Of a stretch of DNA of 64,000 nucleotides, positions 1 to 9,662 are shown in pieces. The number at the start of each line of letters is the position of its first letter. Within the stretch, counting starts at the first letter, position 1. The notes beneath the pieces were generated by a model, which searched no databases, was not told the origin of the DNA, and saw only the letters and a list, made by a program, of their open reading frames with translations. This stretch comes from Shimia litoralis (lineage in GTDB: Bacteria; Pseudomonadota; Alphaproteobacteria; Rhodobacterales; Rhodobacteraceae), in NCBI RefSeq assembly GCF_005518135.1, contig NZ_SULI01000006.1, positions 1-64,000 of the forward strand. The letters run 5' to 3'. Position numbers and translations under genes: made by a program.

Positions 1-2
1 TT

Positions 3-800
3 GTATCCATTCAATCGGGTTGGATACATCTTAGCACGCTGTCCGAATTTGCCGGACCACTTCAGACAAACGGTACAGCACGGTTTTTCCTAAGCCTGTT
101 TGCGTTTCTATACGCGATGTTCTTTTTCTTGCCGATGCGCACATCCGTATTTTCCCAACTCTTGTCCTATACAGCGCTTGAGCCAGCATTTCAGGACAAG
201 CTGAACCATCGAATTATTTCCGTTAGCCGGGCAACCATCAAAGGGTCTCTTTTGATCGGCATGATCCAAGGCGCGCTCGGAGGAATGGGGTTCTGGTTGG
301 CTGGTTTTGAAGGCGCCATTTTCTGGTCCGTCATCATGGCGATATTGGCGGCTATCCCTGCGGTTGGGGCCACTCCGGTTGTCCTTGGTGGTGCGATATT
401 CTTGGGCATCGAAGGAGAAACGACAAAAGCGATCATATTGGCGATGTGGGCGGTGATGGTGGTTGGGTCGATTGACAATGTGCTGCGACCAAGGCTGGTT
501 GGTAAAGATGCTGATATGTCGGACTTGTGGATATTTGTCAGCACATTGGGTGGCCTTAGCACATTCGGTCCTGCGGGCTTGGTATTTGGCCCTGTGTTTG
601 CGGGCATATTCATCACGATTTGGACCGAATTATCCGCCCCCAAAGCCATCGCAGACAACCATGCCCCCTCGGAAAGTCAAAACACGAGCAGCACCCACAA
701 GCCCCCCGGGCAAAGCGGTCTGCGATTGACTGCGACAAAAACCGAAATGGAACAGGAGCTGGCCGACCTGAAACGCCAATTAGGTGACCGAGACACCTAA
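3..800 (+). CDS. AI-2E family transporter, C-terminal part (5' end outside window)
   Basis: The reading frame is open from the first bases of the window, so the gene begins upstream and only about 265 residues are visible. The visible part is a polytopic membrane protein with hydrophobic segments around the motifs LLIGMIQGALGG, FWSVIMAILAAIPAVGA and FGPAGLVFGPVFAGIF. The order of a PVGA-like loop followed by a GGL..FGP..G segment is typical of the C-terminal half of AI-2E/PerM-type permeases. The last 50 or so residues form a hydrophilic tail rich in Ser, Thr, Lys and Glu, probably cytoplasmic. These permeases are proposed exporters or sodium-driven exchangers; the substrate cannot be read from sequence. 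The stop codon overlaps by 4 bp the stop of the convergent oxidoreductase gene. Confidence 0.85.
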   Translation, partial: VSIQSGWIHLSTLSEFAGPLQTNGTARFFLSLFAFLYAMFFFLPMRTSVFSQLLSYTALEPAFQDKLNHRIISVSRATIKGSLLIGMIQGALGGMGFWLAGFEGAIFWSVIMAILAAIPAVGATPVVLGGAIFLGIEGETTKAIILAMWAVMVVGSIDNVLRPRLVGKDADMSDLWIFVSTLGGLSTFGPAGLVFGPVFAGIFITIWTELSAPKAIADNHAPSESQNTSSTHKPPGQSGLRLTATKTEMEQELADLKRQLGDRDT

Positions 801-2059
801 CGAAATTGCATCGCATGGATCATACGTGCGCCAAATTCGTAATATGCTGTTTTCAATTGCGTGAAACGTTCGTCATATGCGGGCGTGATCTCAAGCGGCA
901 TGGCGGATGTGTCCCCAGCAAGCAGAGCCCGAGCTGCACCCCGCCCTAAGACTGTTCCGGGGCCGATGCCACGCCCCGAATACCCCATCAAACAAAGCGC
1001 ATTTGCATCAAACGCGATGGCCTTTGGAATATGATCCGCCGTCATCGCGATGTCTCCACTCCAGAGATACGCCAAAGGTTGGTCTTTAAGTTGCGGAAAT
1101 CGCTGGGAAAGCATGCGTTTCGCCCAAGACGTATGAATATGGTCGCCAAGGCGTGTCGGTTGCCCCATGGCCCCAAATACAAAACGACCTTCTGCATCTT
1201 TCCGAAATGATGACATAATCAACGCGGTGTCCCAGCACCCTTCGGAATTTGGCAAAATATCCTGAAGGATATGATCTGGCAAAGGCTGTGTTGCCATTTG
1301 AAAATAGCTCACACGCGTAGAGCGATGCGGCGTGTGATTGGCGATATCTTGGTGGTATGCATTTGTGGCAATCAAGATTTTATCTGCGTAAACAGTACCC
1401 TGCGGCGTCTTAACGATCCATCTACCATCCTGCGAGGAAAGAGCTTTCGCCGGTGACATGGTGAAAATCTGCGCCCCGGCCTCGGCAGCGACCCGCGCAA
1501 GCCCCTGAACGTAAGAAAGGGGCTGAATGGTCCCTGCCCGCGCATCATGCAGTGCGCCGGAAAATGCCGAACTTCCGGTGCGCTTGATCGTTTCAGCGGC
1601 ATCAAGCAGCGTCACAGGAGCCTGCCGACATTGTTGTTGTGCAAAGCGCATCTGCAGGTCCCGCAGTCCTTTTGAACTGTGGGCGCAATGCAATGTCCCG
1701 TTGCGTGTGGCGTCACATTGAATGTCATGTTTTGCGATCAAGTCGAACACGACATCCGGTGCGTCGGCCAGTGCCAAGTTCAACCGATCCCCTTGGGATT
1801 TTCCAAGACTGTGACAGACCGCATCTGGAGGCAGCCAAAGTCCGGCGTTGACTAGGCCGACATTTCGCCCCGACCCGCCGTGCCCAATTGTTTGCGCCTC
1901 GACAAGCGCCACAGACGCCCCTTGGGCGCGGGCTTCAATGGCTGCAGAGCATCCCGAAAACCCACCACCCACAATGGCAAAATCTACATGAATATCACCG
2001 ACCAGTAAATTGAATTTCATATATTCTTTTGATGTGTCATTCCACAAACACTGCGCCAT
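797..2059 (-). CDS. FAD-dependent oxidoreductase, DAO (glycine/D-amino acid oxidase) family
   Basis: The 420-residue product has an N-terminal dinucleotide-binding motif (FAIVGGGFSGCSAA, then VALVEAQ) around residues 27-55. It has the SGRNVG segment seen in gamma-glutamylputrescine oxidase/PuuB-like enzymes, and a C-terminal FAD-contact region (LMGYSGRGIGPGTVLGRGAA). Such enzymes oxidise amines or N-substituted amino acids with FAD in the cytoplasm; the substrate here is unknown. The start is uncertain: ATG at 2059 has a G-rich stretch only 4 bases away, while ATG at 2020 (MKFNLL) would give a more compact N-terminus. It stands alone on the minus strand downstream of phoB, with about 100 bp between them. 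Confidence 0.85.
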   Translation of the reverse strand: MAQCLWNDTSKEYMKFNLLVGDIHVDFAIVGGGFSGCSAAIEARAQGASVALVEAQTIGHGGSGRNVGLVNAGLWLPPDAVCHSLGKSQGDRLNLALADAPDVVFDLIAKHDIQCDATRNGTLHCAHSSKGLRDLQMRFAQQQCRQAPVTLLDAAETIKRTGSSAFSGALHDARAGTIQPLSYVQGLARVAAEAGAQIFTMSPAKALSSQDGRWIVKTPQGTVYADKILIATNAYHQDIANHTPHRSTRVSYFQMATQPLPDHILQDILPNSEGCWDTALIMSSFRKDAEGRFVFGAMGQPTRLGDHIHTSWAKRMLSQRFPQLKDQPLAYLWSGDIAMTADHIPKAIAFDANALCLMGYSGRGIGPGTVLGRGAARALLAGDTSAMPLEITPAYDERFTQLKTAYYEFGARMIHAMQFR

Positions 2060-2159
2060 CTATCCCCCATATATTTGAACACAGCGCACACCTTGGTGCG
2101 ATTCAAATCGAGATTAGACACAAGTGTTTAGAGTGCAATCATAAAACGTCGATCACGTA

Positions 2160-2849
2160 CTACCCAAGCGCATATCCAGCGCCGCGGACTGTCCGCAAAG
2201 GATCGTCGCCGCCATGCAAACACAGCGCTTTGCGCAAACGGCCGATATGAACATCCACCGTGCGGCTATCGACATAAATATCGCGCCCCCAGACCCGATC
2301 AAGCAATTGCTCGCGCGACCAGACACGTCCAGGTTTTTCCATGAACGTCGACAACAACCGAAACTCTGTTGGCCCAAGCTTTAGCGCACTATCCGAGCGC
2401 GTGACGCGGTGTGTTTCTGCATCCAGGACGATGTCTTCATAGGTCAGACGTTGCCCCACTGACGCTGGCCGCACACGGCGCAACTGGTTGCGCACACGCG
2501 CCATCAATTCCAGCACGGAATACGGTTTTACGACATAATCATCCGCGCCGGTTTCAAGCCCCCGCACGCGATCCACTTCTTCGGACCGCGCCGAAAGCAT
2601 AATCACCGGAATACCGGACGTCTGGGGTTTGGTTTTCAGGCGACGGCATATTTCGATGCCCGAAATGCCCGGCAACATCCAATCCAAAACGATGATATCT
2701 GGCATAACTTCTTGCACCAGCAGAAGCGCTTCGTCGCCGTCAGCAGCACTCACCACCTCAAATCCTTCGGATTGAAGGTTATAAGAAAGAACTTCGCGTT
2801 GTGCCGGTTCGTCTTCGACAACAAGAACGGTGGGATGATCGTGGGCCAT
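2160..2849 (-). CDS. phoB: Phosphate regulon response regulator PhoB
   Basis: OmpR/PhoB-class response regulator of 229 residues. The receiver domain (about 5-120) has the acidic pair E12/D13, phosphoacceptor D56 in LDWMLPG, switch Ser86 and Lys108 in VKPY. The C-terminal winged-helix DNA-binding domain (about 130-228) contains TEFRLL, the recognition region RTVDVHIGRLRKAL and the final GAGYAL wing. When phosphorylated by PhoR under phosphate limitation it binds Pho boxes and activates the pst operon. It is the last gene of the minus-strand phosphate cluster, 18 bp after phoU. Confidence 0.97.
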   Translation of the reverse strand: MAHDHPTVLVVEDEPAQREVLSYNLQSEGFEVVSAADGDEALLLVQEVMPDIIVLDWMLPGISGIEICRRLKTKPQTSGIPVIMLSARSEEVDRVRGLETGADDYVVKPYSVLELMARVRNQLRRVRPASVGQRLTYEDIVLDAETHRVTRSDSALKLGPTEFRLLSTFMEKPGRVWSREQLLDRVWGRDIYVDSRTVDVHIGRLRKALCLHGGDDPLRTVRGAGYALG

Positions 2850-2867
2850 AATAAGATCGTGCCTTGT

Positions 2868-3581
2868 TTAGTCTGCGATATGCAATTCGGGTTTGTAATG
2901 GTCATCCTTGGGGCGGATGTCATCTGGCATGCTACCAGTCACGAGATAGATGACCTGTTCTGCGATCGAAGTGACGTGATCGCCCATACGTTCGGTATTT
3001 TTTGCGATAAAGTGCAGATGCATACACGGTGTAATATAGCGTGGATCTTCCATCATGAATGTCAGAAATTCACGGAATAACGCGTTGTACATCTGATCGA
3101 TATCATGATCGCGCGCCAAAATATCGTGTGCAAGTTCGACATCACGCTGAATATAGGCGTCCAACGCATCTTTGAGCATCAGCTGAACTTCGCGTGCCAT
3201 CCGGCGCAAGGCACCCCGCGCGCCTTCAACGGGGGTCATATGCACCAGAACCGACGTGCGCTTGGCCATGTTCTTGGCATAATCCCCGATACGCTCAAGG
3301 TTGCCAGAGATTTTCATCACCGACAGAGCCACACGCAAGTCAACGGCTGCAGGCGAGCGCAGCGCGATGAGCTTGATGCATTCATCGTTGATCAGTTCTT
3401 CGAGCGCATCAATCGCTTTGTCTGCGTTGCGCACCTGTTCGGCCAGCTCTTCGTCACGGTTCTTGAGTGACTTTGAGGCGTCCAAAATGGCCTCTTCAAC
3501 GAGCCCGCCCATTTTCATGATGTGCGCCTGAATTTGCTCTAGCTCACGATCAAACGAGGAAACAATGTGATTGTCATTCAT
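2868..3581 (-). CDS. phoU: Phosphate transport system regulator PhoU
   Basis: PhoU is a cytoplasmic regulator made of two three-helix bundles that links PstSCAB transport activity to PhoR and keeps the regulon off when phosphate is plentiful. The start chosen is ATG 3581 (MNDNHIV), preceded by GGAG at good spacing, giving 237 residues, the usual PhoU length. A longer open frame to 3749 only overlaps pstB. The two repeated helical motifs are visible: ISGNLERIGDYAKNMAKR in the first half and IAKNTERMGDHVTSIAEQ in the second, each holding the E/D..D metal-binding pattern of the family. It lies 13 bp after the pstB stop. Confidence 0.96.
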   Translation of the reverse strand: MNDNHIVSSFDRELEQIQAHIMKMGGLVEEAILDASKSLKNRDEELAEQVRNADKAIDALEELINDECIKLIALRSPAAVDLRVALSVMKISGNLERIGDYAKNMAKRTSVLVHMTPVEGARGALRRMAREVQLMLKDALDAYIQRDVELAHDILARDHDIDQMYNALFREFLTFMMEDPRYITPCMHLHFIAKNTERMGDHVTSIAEQVIYLVTGSMPDDIRPKDDHYKPELHIAD

Positions 3582-3594
3582 GGTGTCTACTCCG

Positions 3595-4392
3595 TTACCC
3601 GATCCGCCCAGTGATGTAGCTTTCTGTGCGTTCATCCTGTGGGGTCGTGAAAATGTTTCCGGTGGCGCCGTATTCAACAAGGTGACCCAAGTGGAAAAAG
3701 GCGGTCTTTTGGCTGACGCGGGCGGCCTGTTGCATAGAGTGCGTGACAATCACCACCGAATACTGGTTGCGCAGTTCATCAATCAGCTCTTCAACCTGTG
3801 CTGTTGCGATCGGATCCAGTGCAGAGCACGGCTCGTCCATCAACAAAACTTCTGGCTCCGTAGCGATGGCACGCGCAATACACAGACGTTGCTGCTGCCC
3901 CCCCGAGAGACCTGTGCCGGGTGCATGCAAGCGGTCTTTGACCTCGTTCCAGATGGCACCGCGACGCAGAGATTTCTCGACGATCTCGTCCAAATCCGCT
4001 TTTGACTTGGCCAGCCCGTGAATACGTGGGCCATAGGCAATATTGTCATAGATCGACTTTGGAAACGGGTTCGGCTTTTGAAAGACCATGCCGACCTTGG
4101 CGCGCAACTGTACAGGATCGACCTTTTTGTCATAGATGTCTTCGCCATCCAGAATGATGTCGCCTTCGACGCGACAAATATCAATGGTGTCATTCATCCG
4201 GTTCAAACAGCGCAGGAACGTCGATTTCCCGCATCCCGAGGGGCCAATAAAGGCCGTCACGGTTTTGGATTCGATTTCGATATCAACGTCTTTGATGGCA
4301 TGGGTGTCGCCATAGTAGACCTGCACTTTTTTTGCAGAAATCTTGATGTCTTGTTGTTCCACTTGGGCCCCCAAACTTGGTGCGTCATACAT
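3595..4392 (-). CDS. pstB: Phosphate ABC transporter ATP-binding protein PstB
   Basis: ATPase subunit of the high-affinity phosphate importer, 265 residues. Visible motifs are Walker [10 protein letters not shown] (50-58), the Q-loop [10 protein letters not shown] typical of PstB, the signature LSGGQQQR, Walker B VLLMDEP, D-loop SALD and the H-loop THSM. The short N-terminal extension before residue 15 is common in alphaproteobacteria. It lies between pstA (17 bp upstream) and phoU, consistent with one transcript, and forms the cytoplasmic dimer under PstC and PstA. Confidence 0.97.
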   Translation of the reverse strand: MYDAPSLGAQVEQQDIKISAKKVQVYYGDTHAIKDVDIEIESKTVTAFIGPSGCGKSTFLRCLNRMNDTIDICRVEGDIILDGEDIYDKKVDPVQLRAKVGMVFQKPNPFPKSIYDNIAYGPRIHGLAKSKADLDEIVEKSLRRGAIWNEVKDRLHAPGTGLSGGQQQRLCIARAIATEPEVLLMDEPCSALDPIATAQVEELIDELRNQYSVVIVTHSMQQAARVSQKTAFFHLGHLVEYGATGNIFTTPQDERTESYITGRIG

Positions 4393-4409
4393 GGTTGATG
4401 TTCCTCAAC

Positions 4410-5753
4410 TTACCAGCGGCGTTCAAACCGGCGGCGCAGGATCACTGCGATGGTATTCATTGTGACGAGGAAAAGAAGCAGAATGATAATGCCTCCCCAT
4501 GCTCGTTCGTAAAAGGCGGGGTCTGCGCGTTTGGCCCATTCATAGATTTGCGCGGGCATGGCAGAGTTGGGCGACAAGAGGCCTTCGCCAATCGACGTCG
4601 GCGCATTGCTGGCAATAAAGCCAATCATCCCGATCAACAGCAACGGGGCCGTTTCGCCAAGGGCCTGCGCAAGACCAATGATCGTTCCGGTCAGGATACC
4701 AGGTGCTGCCAAAGGCAACACGTGGTGAAACACCGATTGCATTTTGCTGGCCCCGACGCCCAATGCAGCGTCACGAATGGACGGGGGCACAGATTTCAAC
4801 GAGGCACGGGTCGAAATGATGATCGTGGGCAAGGTCATCAATGTCAGCACAAGCCCCCCGACCAAAGGTGCAGATTGCGGCAAGTGCATATAGTTGATGA
4901 ACACCGCCAGACCCAGAATACCAAACACAATGGATGGCACCGCCGCGAGGTTTGAAATATTCACCTCGATAATATCAGTCCAGATGTTTTGCGGTGCGAA
5001 TTCTTCAAGATACATCGACGCGGCCACACCGATCGGCAAAGCCAAGGCCAGAACCACCAGCATCATAAACAGTGACCCCATCATCGCGACCCCGATACCG
5101 GCGGCCTCGGGGCGCTGGTCTGATGCATCCGCACCGATGATAAAGTCGATGTTGAAGGTCTTGAACAGAACGCCTGCTGCACGCAATTGATCTACAAAAT
5201 CAAGCTGCGCCGAAGTGATGTTTTTGTCATTGGCAATCGAGTCCCGAGTGACACGACCCTTGAGATATCCATCGACGCGGCTGTTTGCCAAGAACCGGAA
5301 TTCGACGGTTGTGCCAATTTTATCCGGATTTTCGATCACGAAGTCTCGGAGTTGAGACGCCGCGGACTTGGACAACAACTTTGCCATATCTTTGGTCTTA
5401 AGCGCCGTCTCGATGCCTTCGGCGTCAACGGTGGTCTGGAAGGCACCTTTGATGATCGGGGCATAGCCAAAGGTGCTGACCTTTTTGATTTTCTCCAGAT
5501 CGCGCGTGCCGGATTTATCCAGCTTGGATTCAAGCAGTTCCACATTCATCGTGATGAACGTTTGCTGAAATGCACCAAGGCCTTTGCCAAAGATGGTTAC
5601 CATCAAGGTCACCAGCATGATCAGACCAATTGCGATGGCCACCATGCCATAGGCTTTAAAGCGCGCCTCGGCGGCATTGCGTTTCTTGGTGCGCGCATCA
5701 TGCGCATAAAGCGACGATGTCGGCACAGCAGAAGAGTGAGAAGTATCGGTCAT
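4410..5753 (-). CDS. pstA: Phosphate ABC transporter permease PstA (with DUF3333 N-terminal domain)
   Basis: Membrane permease of the phosphate importer. At 447 residues it is longer than the E. coli protein because of an N-terminal domain after the first membrane segment (residues about 60-220). This is the DUF3333-type periplasmic insertion usual in alphaproteobacteria. The C-terminal half carries six membrane segments and the EAA-type loop (DAALGVGASKMQSVFHHVLP). Its ATG overlaps the pstC stop by 4 bp (ATGA), so the two permeases are translationally coupled. Confidence 0.95.
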   Translation of the reverse strand: MTDTSHSSAVPTSSLYAHDARTKKRNAAEARFKAYGMVAIAIGLIMLVTLMVTIFGKGLGAFQQTFITMNVELLESKLDKSGTRDLEKIKKVSTFGYAPIIKGAFQTTVDAEGIETALKTKDMAKLLSKSAASQLRDFVIENPDKIGTTVEFRFLANSRVDGYLKGRVTRDSIANDKNITSAQLDFVDQLRAAGVLFKTFNIDFIIGADASDQRPEAAGIGVAMMGSLFMMLVVLALALPIGVAASMYLEEFAPQNIWTDIIEVNISNLAAVPSIVFGILGLAVFINYMHLPQSAPLVGGLVLTLMTLPTIIISTRASLKSVPPSIRDAALGVGASKMQSVFHHVLPLAAPGILTGTIIGLAQALGETAPLLLIGMIGFIASNAPTSIGEGLLSPNSAMPAQIYEWAKRADPAFYERAWGGIIILLLFLVTMNTIAVILRRRFERRW

Positions 5754-7228
5754 TCGTACTGTTCCCGGTATTTGCGCACAATATACAGCGCGAGCACATT
5801 CAAGCCCAAAGTAAGGACAAAGAGGGTCAGCCCAAGCGCAAAGGCCACAAGCGTCTCGGGGCTGGCAAAGTCACCATCTCCGGTCAACTGGCTGACGATG
5901 CGGGTGGTGATTGTGGTCATCGATTCCAAAGGGTTCACCGAGAACTTGGCAATCGCCCCTGCCCCCATCACCACGATCATGGTTTCGCCAATCGCGCGGC
6001 TCGCAGCCAACAGGATGGCCCCCACAATCCCAGGAAGTGCCGCGGGGACAACAACCTGCCGGATGGTTTCCGACTTGGTCGCGCCCAAACCCAGTGATCC
6101 GTCACGCATGGATTGAGGCACCGCATTGATAATGTCATCGGACAATGAGGACACAAACGGGATCAGCATAATGCCCATCACAATACCTGCGGTCAGAACC
6201 GAGGTTGCGCCGCTCATCCATTCGACACCCAACAGCCCGTTGTCGCCTTGACCAAAGACTTTGACCAACAAGGGGCCCACAGTCAAAAGCGCAAACAAAC
6301 CGTATACAATGGTCGGAATACCCGCGAGAATTTCAAGCAAAGGTTTGGCAAAGGATCGTGTTTTTGACCCTGCGTATTCCGAAAGATAAATGGCGGCAAA
6401 CAGCCCCACAGGCACAGCAACCAACAAGGCAATAAACGAAATATACAGCGTGCCCCACAGAAGCGGCAGAATAGACAATTCCGAGTCGCCGCGAAAGTTC
6501 GGCGCCCATGTGGTGCCAAAAAAGAAGTCAGTCCAACGGTGCAACCCAAAGAAGTTCACCGATTCAAACAACATCGACAGGACAATGCCGATCGTGGATA
6601 GGATGGCGATTGATGCGGCGGCCATCAGAATGACGAGAATGGCCCGCTCCACAACGTTTCTGGCGCGGTATTCAGCCGTACAATGGCGCAGCGCATTTAT
6701 GAACCCAGCCACAGCCACAAGACAGATCACAATGGTAAGTGCCATGTTCCCCGTGGCGTTTAACGTGCGATACCGTTGCGCCGCCCTAAGAACCTCTGGG
6801 CGCACATCTTGACCCAAGGCGACACCAACATCTCCAAGGCGCGCGCGCAAGTCGGTGAATTCGGACCGCACTGAATTTGCTTCAGATGCGCTCATCGCGC
6901 CTTTTTCAACCGCGACGTCCAACCCCTCGGCCACACGGCGCACATCAGACATCACAAGTCCGGTGGTGGTGTTTTCGGGGATCAACTCGGGGGGGATCAT
7001 TGCCGACACAGCGCGATCGATCAGCATAGGTTGCGCGAGCAACCAAACAATCAAAACCCCAAAGGAAGGCACAAGCACAGACAGGGCCACGTTGGCCCCG
7101 TAATAGTTTGGCAAAGAATGCAATTTACGGCTGTCACCGCCTGCGGATTTCAGGGCACGCTGGCGCCCCATGATAAATCCGAGAGCTGCGAGGCCAAGAA
7201 TGATAAGGACGAGCCAGAGAACGGGCAT
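5750..7228 (-). CDS. pstC: Phosphate ABC transporter permease PstC
   Basis: Second membrane permease of the phosphate importer. I chose ATG 7228 (MPVLWLVLI), which starts directly in a membrane helix as in related proteins and gives 492 residues; an in-frame ATG at 7282 would add 18 residues just after the pstS stop. The N-terminal part (to about residue 240) is the long alphaproteobacterial extension with several membrane helices. The C-terminal BPD_transp_1 domain has the EAA-type loop (GSLGLGATKSETIRQVVVP). It is coupled to pstA by a 4-bp overlap. Confidence 0.94.
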   Translation of the reverse strand: MPVLWLVLIILGLAALGFIMGRQRALKSAGGDSRKLHSLPNYYGANVALSVLVPSFGVLIVWLLAQPMLIDRAVSAMIPPELIPENTTTGLVMSDVRRVAEGLDVAVEKGAMSASEANSVRSEFTDLRARLGDVGVALGQDVRPEVLRAAQRYRTLNATGNMALTIVICLVAVAGFINALRHCTAEYRARNVVERAILVILMAAASIAILSTIGIVLSMLFESVNFFGLHRWTDFFFGTTWAPNFRGDSELSILPLLWGTLYISFIALLVAVPVGLFAAIYLSEYAGSKTRSFAKPLLEILAGIPTIVYGLFALLTVGPLLVKVFGQGDNGLLGVEWMSGATSVLTAGIVMGIMLIPFVSSLSDDIINAVPQSMRDGSLGLGATKSETIRQVVVPAALPGIVGAILLAASRAIGETMIVVMGAGAIAKFSVNPLESMTTITTRIVSQLTGDGDFASPETLVAFALGLTLFVLTLGLNVLALYIVRKYREQYE

Positions 7229-7299
7229 GGACGAACCGCCGAGAGTTAAAGGAAAGGTGCAGGCGGCACGAGGGAGCGCCACCTGCGGTAAGCCGAAGC

Positions 7300-8352
7300 T
7301 TACATGTTTGAGCCGAGGATTGCTTCGTCAGCAACGGCATTCTGTGTGTCAGACAGTTCTGGGTCAGCGACCAAACCGTATTCGGACAACGGACCATCTG
7401 GACCAGCGATTTCATCAGCGATGAAAAACTCTGCGTATTCTTTCAGGCCTGGGATCACGCCGATGTGGGCTTTCTTGACGTAGAAGAACAACGGACGCGA
7501 CACAGGATATTCACCAGTCGAGATCGACTCTGTCGAAGGCACGATGCCGGACATGGTTGCAACCTGAAGCTTGTCAGTGTTGTTTTCATAGAAAGCCAGA
7601 CCAAACACGCCGATGCCGTCTTTGTTGCTTTCGATACGGGCCAGAGTTTCTGTATAGTCGCCGTCGATGTCGACCGAACGACCATCTGTGCGCAGGCTGA
7701 TACAGGCTTTCTCAGCGGCTTTCTTTTTCTTCTTGGCTGTGTCGCCTTCGGCGTGGGCCAGAATGTGTTCAAATGCGCCTGTGGCTTCACAGCCGGCCAA
7801 GATCACTTTGTCTTCGAAGACTTCGCGAGTACCGTGCTTGGTGCCCGGGATGAACGCTTGGATGTCTTGTGCTGGGAAGTTCGGGTTCACATCAGCCCAA
7901 GTTTTGGCTGTGTTTTCGACCATCTTGCCGTCAACCATAACTTTGTCAGACAGCGCAAGGAACCAATCCGTTGGGGTGAATTCAAAGTTGTTGCCGTTGA
8001 GGTCGGACGCGAACACGATCCCATCATATCCGATGCGCACTTCGATGATGTCGGTCACACCGTTCTCAGCGCATTTCTTGATTTCTTTGTCTTTGATTTT
8101 GCGCGATGCGTTTGCAACGTCGATTGTGTTTTCGCCAACACCTTCACAGAAGCGCTTCAGACCAGCGGAAGAGCCACCTGATTCAACAACGGGGGTCGGG
8201 AAATCAAAGTTCTCGCCAAAGGCTTCAGCAACGATAGAAGCGTAAGGCAGAACGGTCGACGAACCAGCAACCTGAACTTGGTCACGAGCAGCAGCGGAAG
8301 TGGCAGCAACGGCGGCGATGGCCAGAGCCGAGGCGGTCAGTTTGACGGACAT
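7300..8352 (-). CDS. pstS: Periplasmic phosphate-binding protein PstS
   Basis: Substrate-binding subunit of the phosphate importer, 350 residues. Residues 1-22 form a Sec signal peptide ending in an SAAA-type cleavage region. The phosphate-binding segments of the family are visible: AGSSTVLPY near the mature N-terminus, ESGGSSAGLKRFC, and NASRKIKDKE. The protein is of the longer marine-type PstS that works in the periplasm. It is the first gene of pstSCAB-phoU-phoB, preceded by a Pho box, and probably the most strongly induced gene of the cluster under phosphate starvation. Confidence 0.96.
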   Translation of the reverse strand: MSVKLTASALAIAAVAATSAAARDQVQVAGSSTVLPYASIVAEAFGENFDFPTPVVESGGSSAGLKRFCEGVGENTIDVANASRKIKDKEIKKCAENGVTDIIEVRIGYDGIVFASDLNGNNFEFTPTDWFLALSDKVMVDGKMVENTAKTWADVNPNFPAQDIQAFIPGTKHGTREVFEDKVILAGCEATGAFEHILAHAEGDTAKKKKKAAEKACISLRTDGRSVDIDGDYTETLARIESNKDGIGVFGLAFYENNTDKLQVATMSGIVPSTESISTGEYPVSRPLFFYVKKAHIGVIPGLKEYAEFFIADEIAGPDGPLSEYGLVADPELSDTQNAVADEAILGSNM

Positions 8353-8426
8353 TGATGTAACTCCATGATTGTGACCTTCTTCGTGAAGGTCTTGGGAGCG
8401 TGCTAAGAGCCGCTGGCAAAGCTTTT

Positions 8427-8455
8427 GTGACGAGTGTGTAACACTTTCATGACAG
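8427..8455 (-). promoter_or_regulatory. Pho box with three half-sites upstream of pstS
   Basis: On the minus strand three 7-bp units spaced by 4 bp are present: CTGTCAT (8455-8449), GTGTTAC (8444-8438) and TCGTCAC (8433-8427). The first matches the PhoB consensus CTGTCAT exactly and the 11-bp repeat period is that of PhoB tandem binding. The site lies about 75-100 bp before the pstS start, between phoR and pstS. PhoB-dependent activation of pstS and the genes behind it is inferred. Confidence 0.75.
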
Positions 8456-8478
8456 ACGCGGCCTACATCAGAAAAATA

Positions 8479-9519
8479 TTAACTTTTGGGCAGAATTACT
8501 GTGAAAGTGCTGCCGCCATCCAAGGTGCTTTCTACCTTAAGGCGTCCGCGGTGACGATTCAGGATGTGTTTTACAATCGCCAGCCCCAAACCTGTGCCGC
8601 CCATTTCTCGCGATCTATGGGAATCGATCCGATAAAACCGCTCGGTCAGGCGCGGAATATGAATGGGATCAATACCCGGGCCATTGTCTGTCACCGAAAT
8701 CAAAAAGGCCGGCTGCGCCAACACAGCATCGCGCCGCGTCTCCGAACAGGATACTTTGACCTCGGTCCCCTGCCCGCCATATTTCAGGGCATTCTCGATC
8801 AAATTGGTAAACACCTGCATCATCTGATCAGAATCTGCCGTGATCAGATTGGGCATTTCCGGCGCCGCATACAAAATCTGGCCACCATTTTCCTCAGCCA
8901 CAGTGCTTAAATTACGAATAGCTGACCGGATCAAAGCATCAATGTCCAACGGTGTCGTTGGGCGCATACGCGCGTCTTCTTCCACTCGGCTAAGCGATAG
9001 CAGGTCACCAACAAGGCGATTCATGCGACTGGCCTCGCTGGCCATGATATTCAAAAATCGATCATGTGCCTGAGGATCATCCCGCGCGGGGCCCTGCAAT
9101 GTTTCGATAAATCCCAGAATGGCCGTAAGCGGTGTGCGCAATTCGTGACTGACATTTGCAACAAAATCCCTGCGCATCTGATCCGCCTGCTGAAGGTGGG
9201 TCACATCGGTAAAGCACATCAACACGCCCTCCACCGTCTCTGTGTGCACCACGGACAACGTCACATCATACCGCACTTGGTGCGGGCCATCACTGTGGTG
9301 GTAGATCGCGCGTTGTGGCTTGCGCGACTGGATACACGTATCCAGTGCATCGATCAGGTTGGGTTGACGAAACACCAGCACAAACGGACGTTCATCCGCT
9401 GCTTTTGCGTTTAAGGTCACAGCGGGCGCATTTGCACCCAAGATGCGTGCATCCAGCCCCACAAACACGGCTGGCATTGGCACAGCATCAAGAAAAGATT
9501 GTACTGGAGATATTGTCAT
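8479..9519 (-). CDS. phoR: Phosphate regulon sensor histidine kinase PhoR
   Basis: Sensor kinase of 346 residues that phosphorylates PhoB. After an N-terminal PAS-like domain (about 5-110) come the HisKA region with H-box NVSHELRTPLTAI, and the ATPase domain with N-box NLIENALKYG, G1 DNGPGID, the RLTERFYR F-box and G2 GTGLGLAI. I see no convincing membrane segment, so this PhoR appears cytoplasmic or peripherally associated, unlike E. coli PhoR. The start is ATG 9519; a GTG at 9531 is an in-frame alternative. It is upstream of pstS on the same strand. Confidence 0.93.
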   Translation of the reverse strand: MTISPVQSFLDAVPMPAVFVGLDARILGANAPAVTLNAKAADERPFVLVFRQPNLIDALDTCIQSRKPQRAIYHHSDGPHQVRYDVTLSVVHTETVEGVLMCFTDVTHLQQADQMRRDFVANVSHELRTPLTAILGFIETLQGPARDDPQAHDRFLNIMASEASRMNRLVGDLLSLSRVEEDARMRPTTPLDIDALIRSAIRNLSTVAEENGGQILYAAPEMPNLITADSDQMMQVFTNLIENALKYGGQGTEVKVSCSETRRDAVLAQPAFLISVTDNGPGIDPIHIPRLTERFYRIDSHRSREMGGTGLGLAIVKHILNRHRGRLKVESTLDGGSTFTVILPKS

Positions 9520-9662
9520 AGCACGGCCCACACATTGCCTTTGCCCAACACTTCCCGAGCAAGGGCATTTTGTAAACCTGTAATGAAGACTGTGTTACCA
9601 AAACTTCACAAACCGCATTAACTGTTACTTATCAGCTAATTAGATTCACAAAGTTCATCCAA

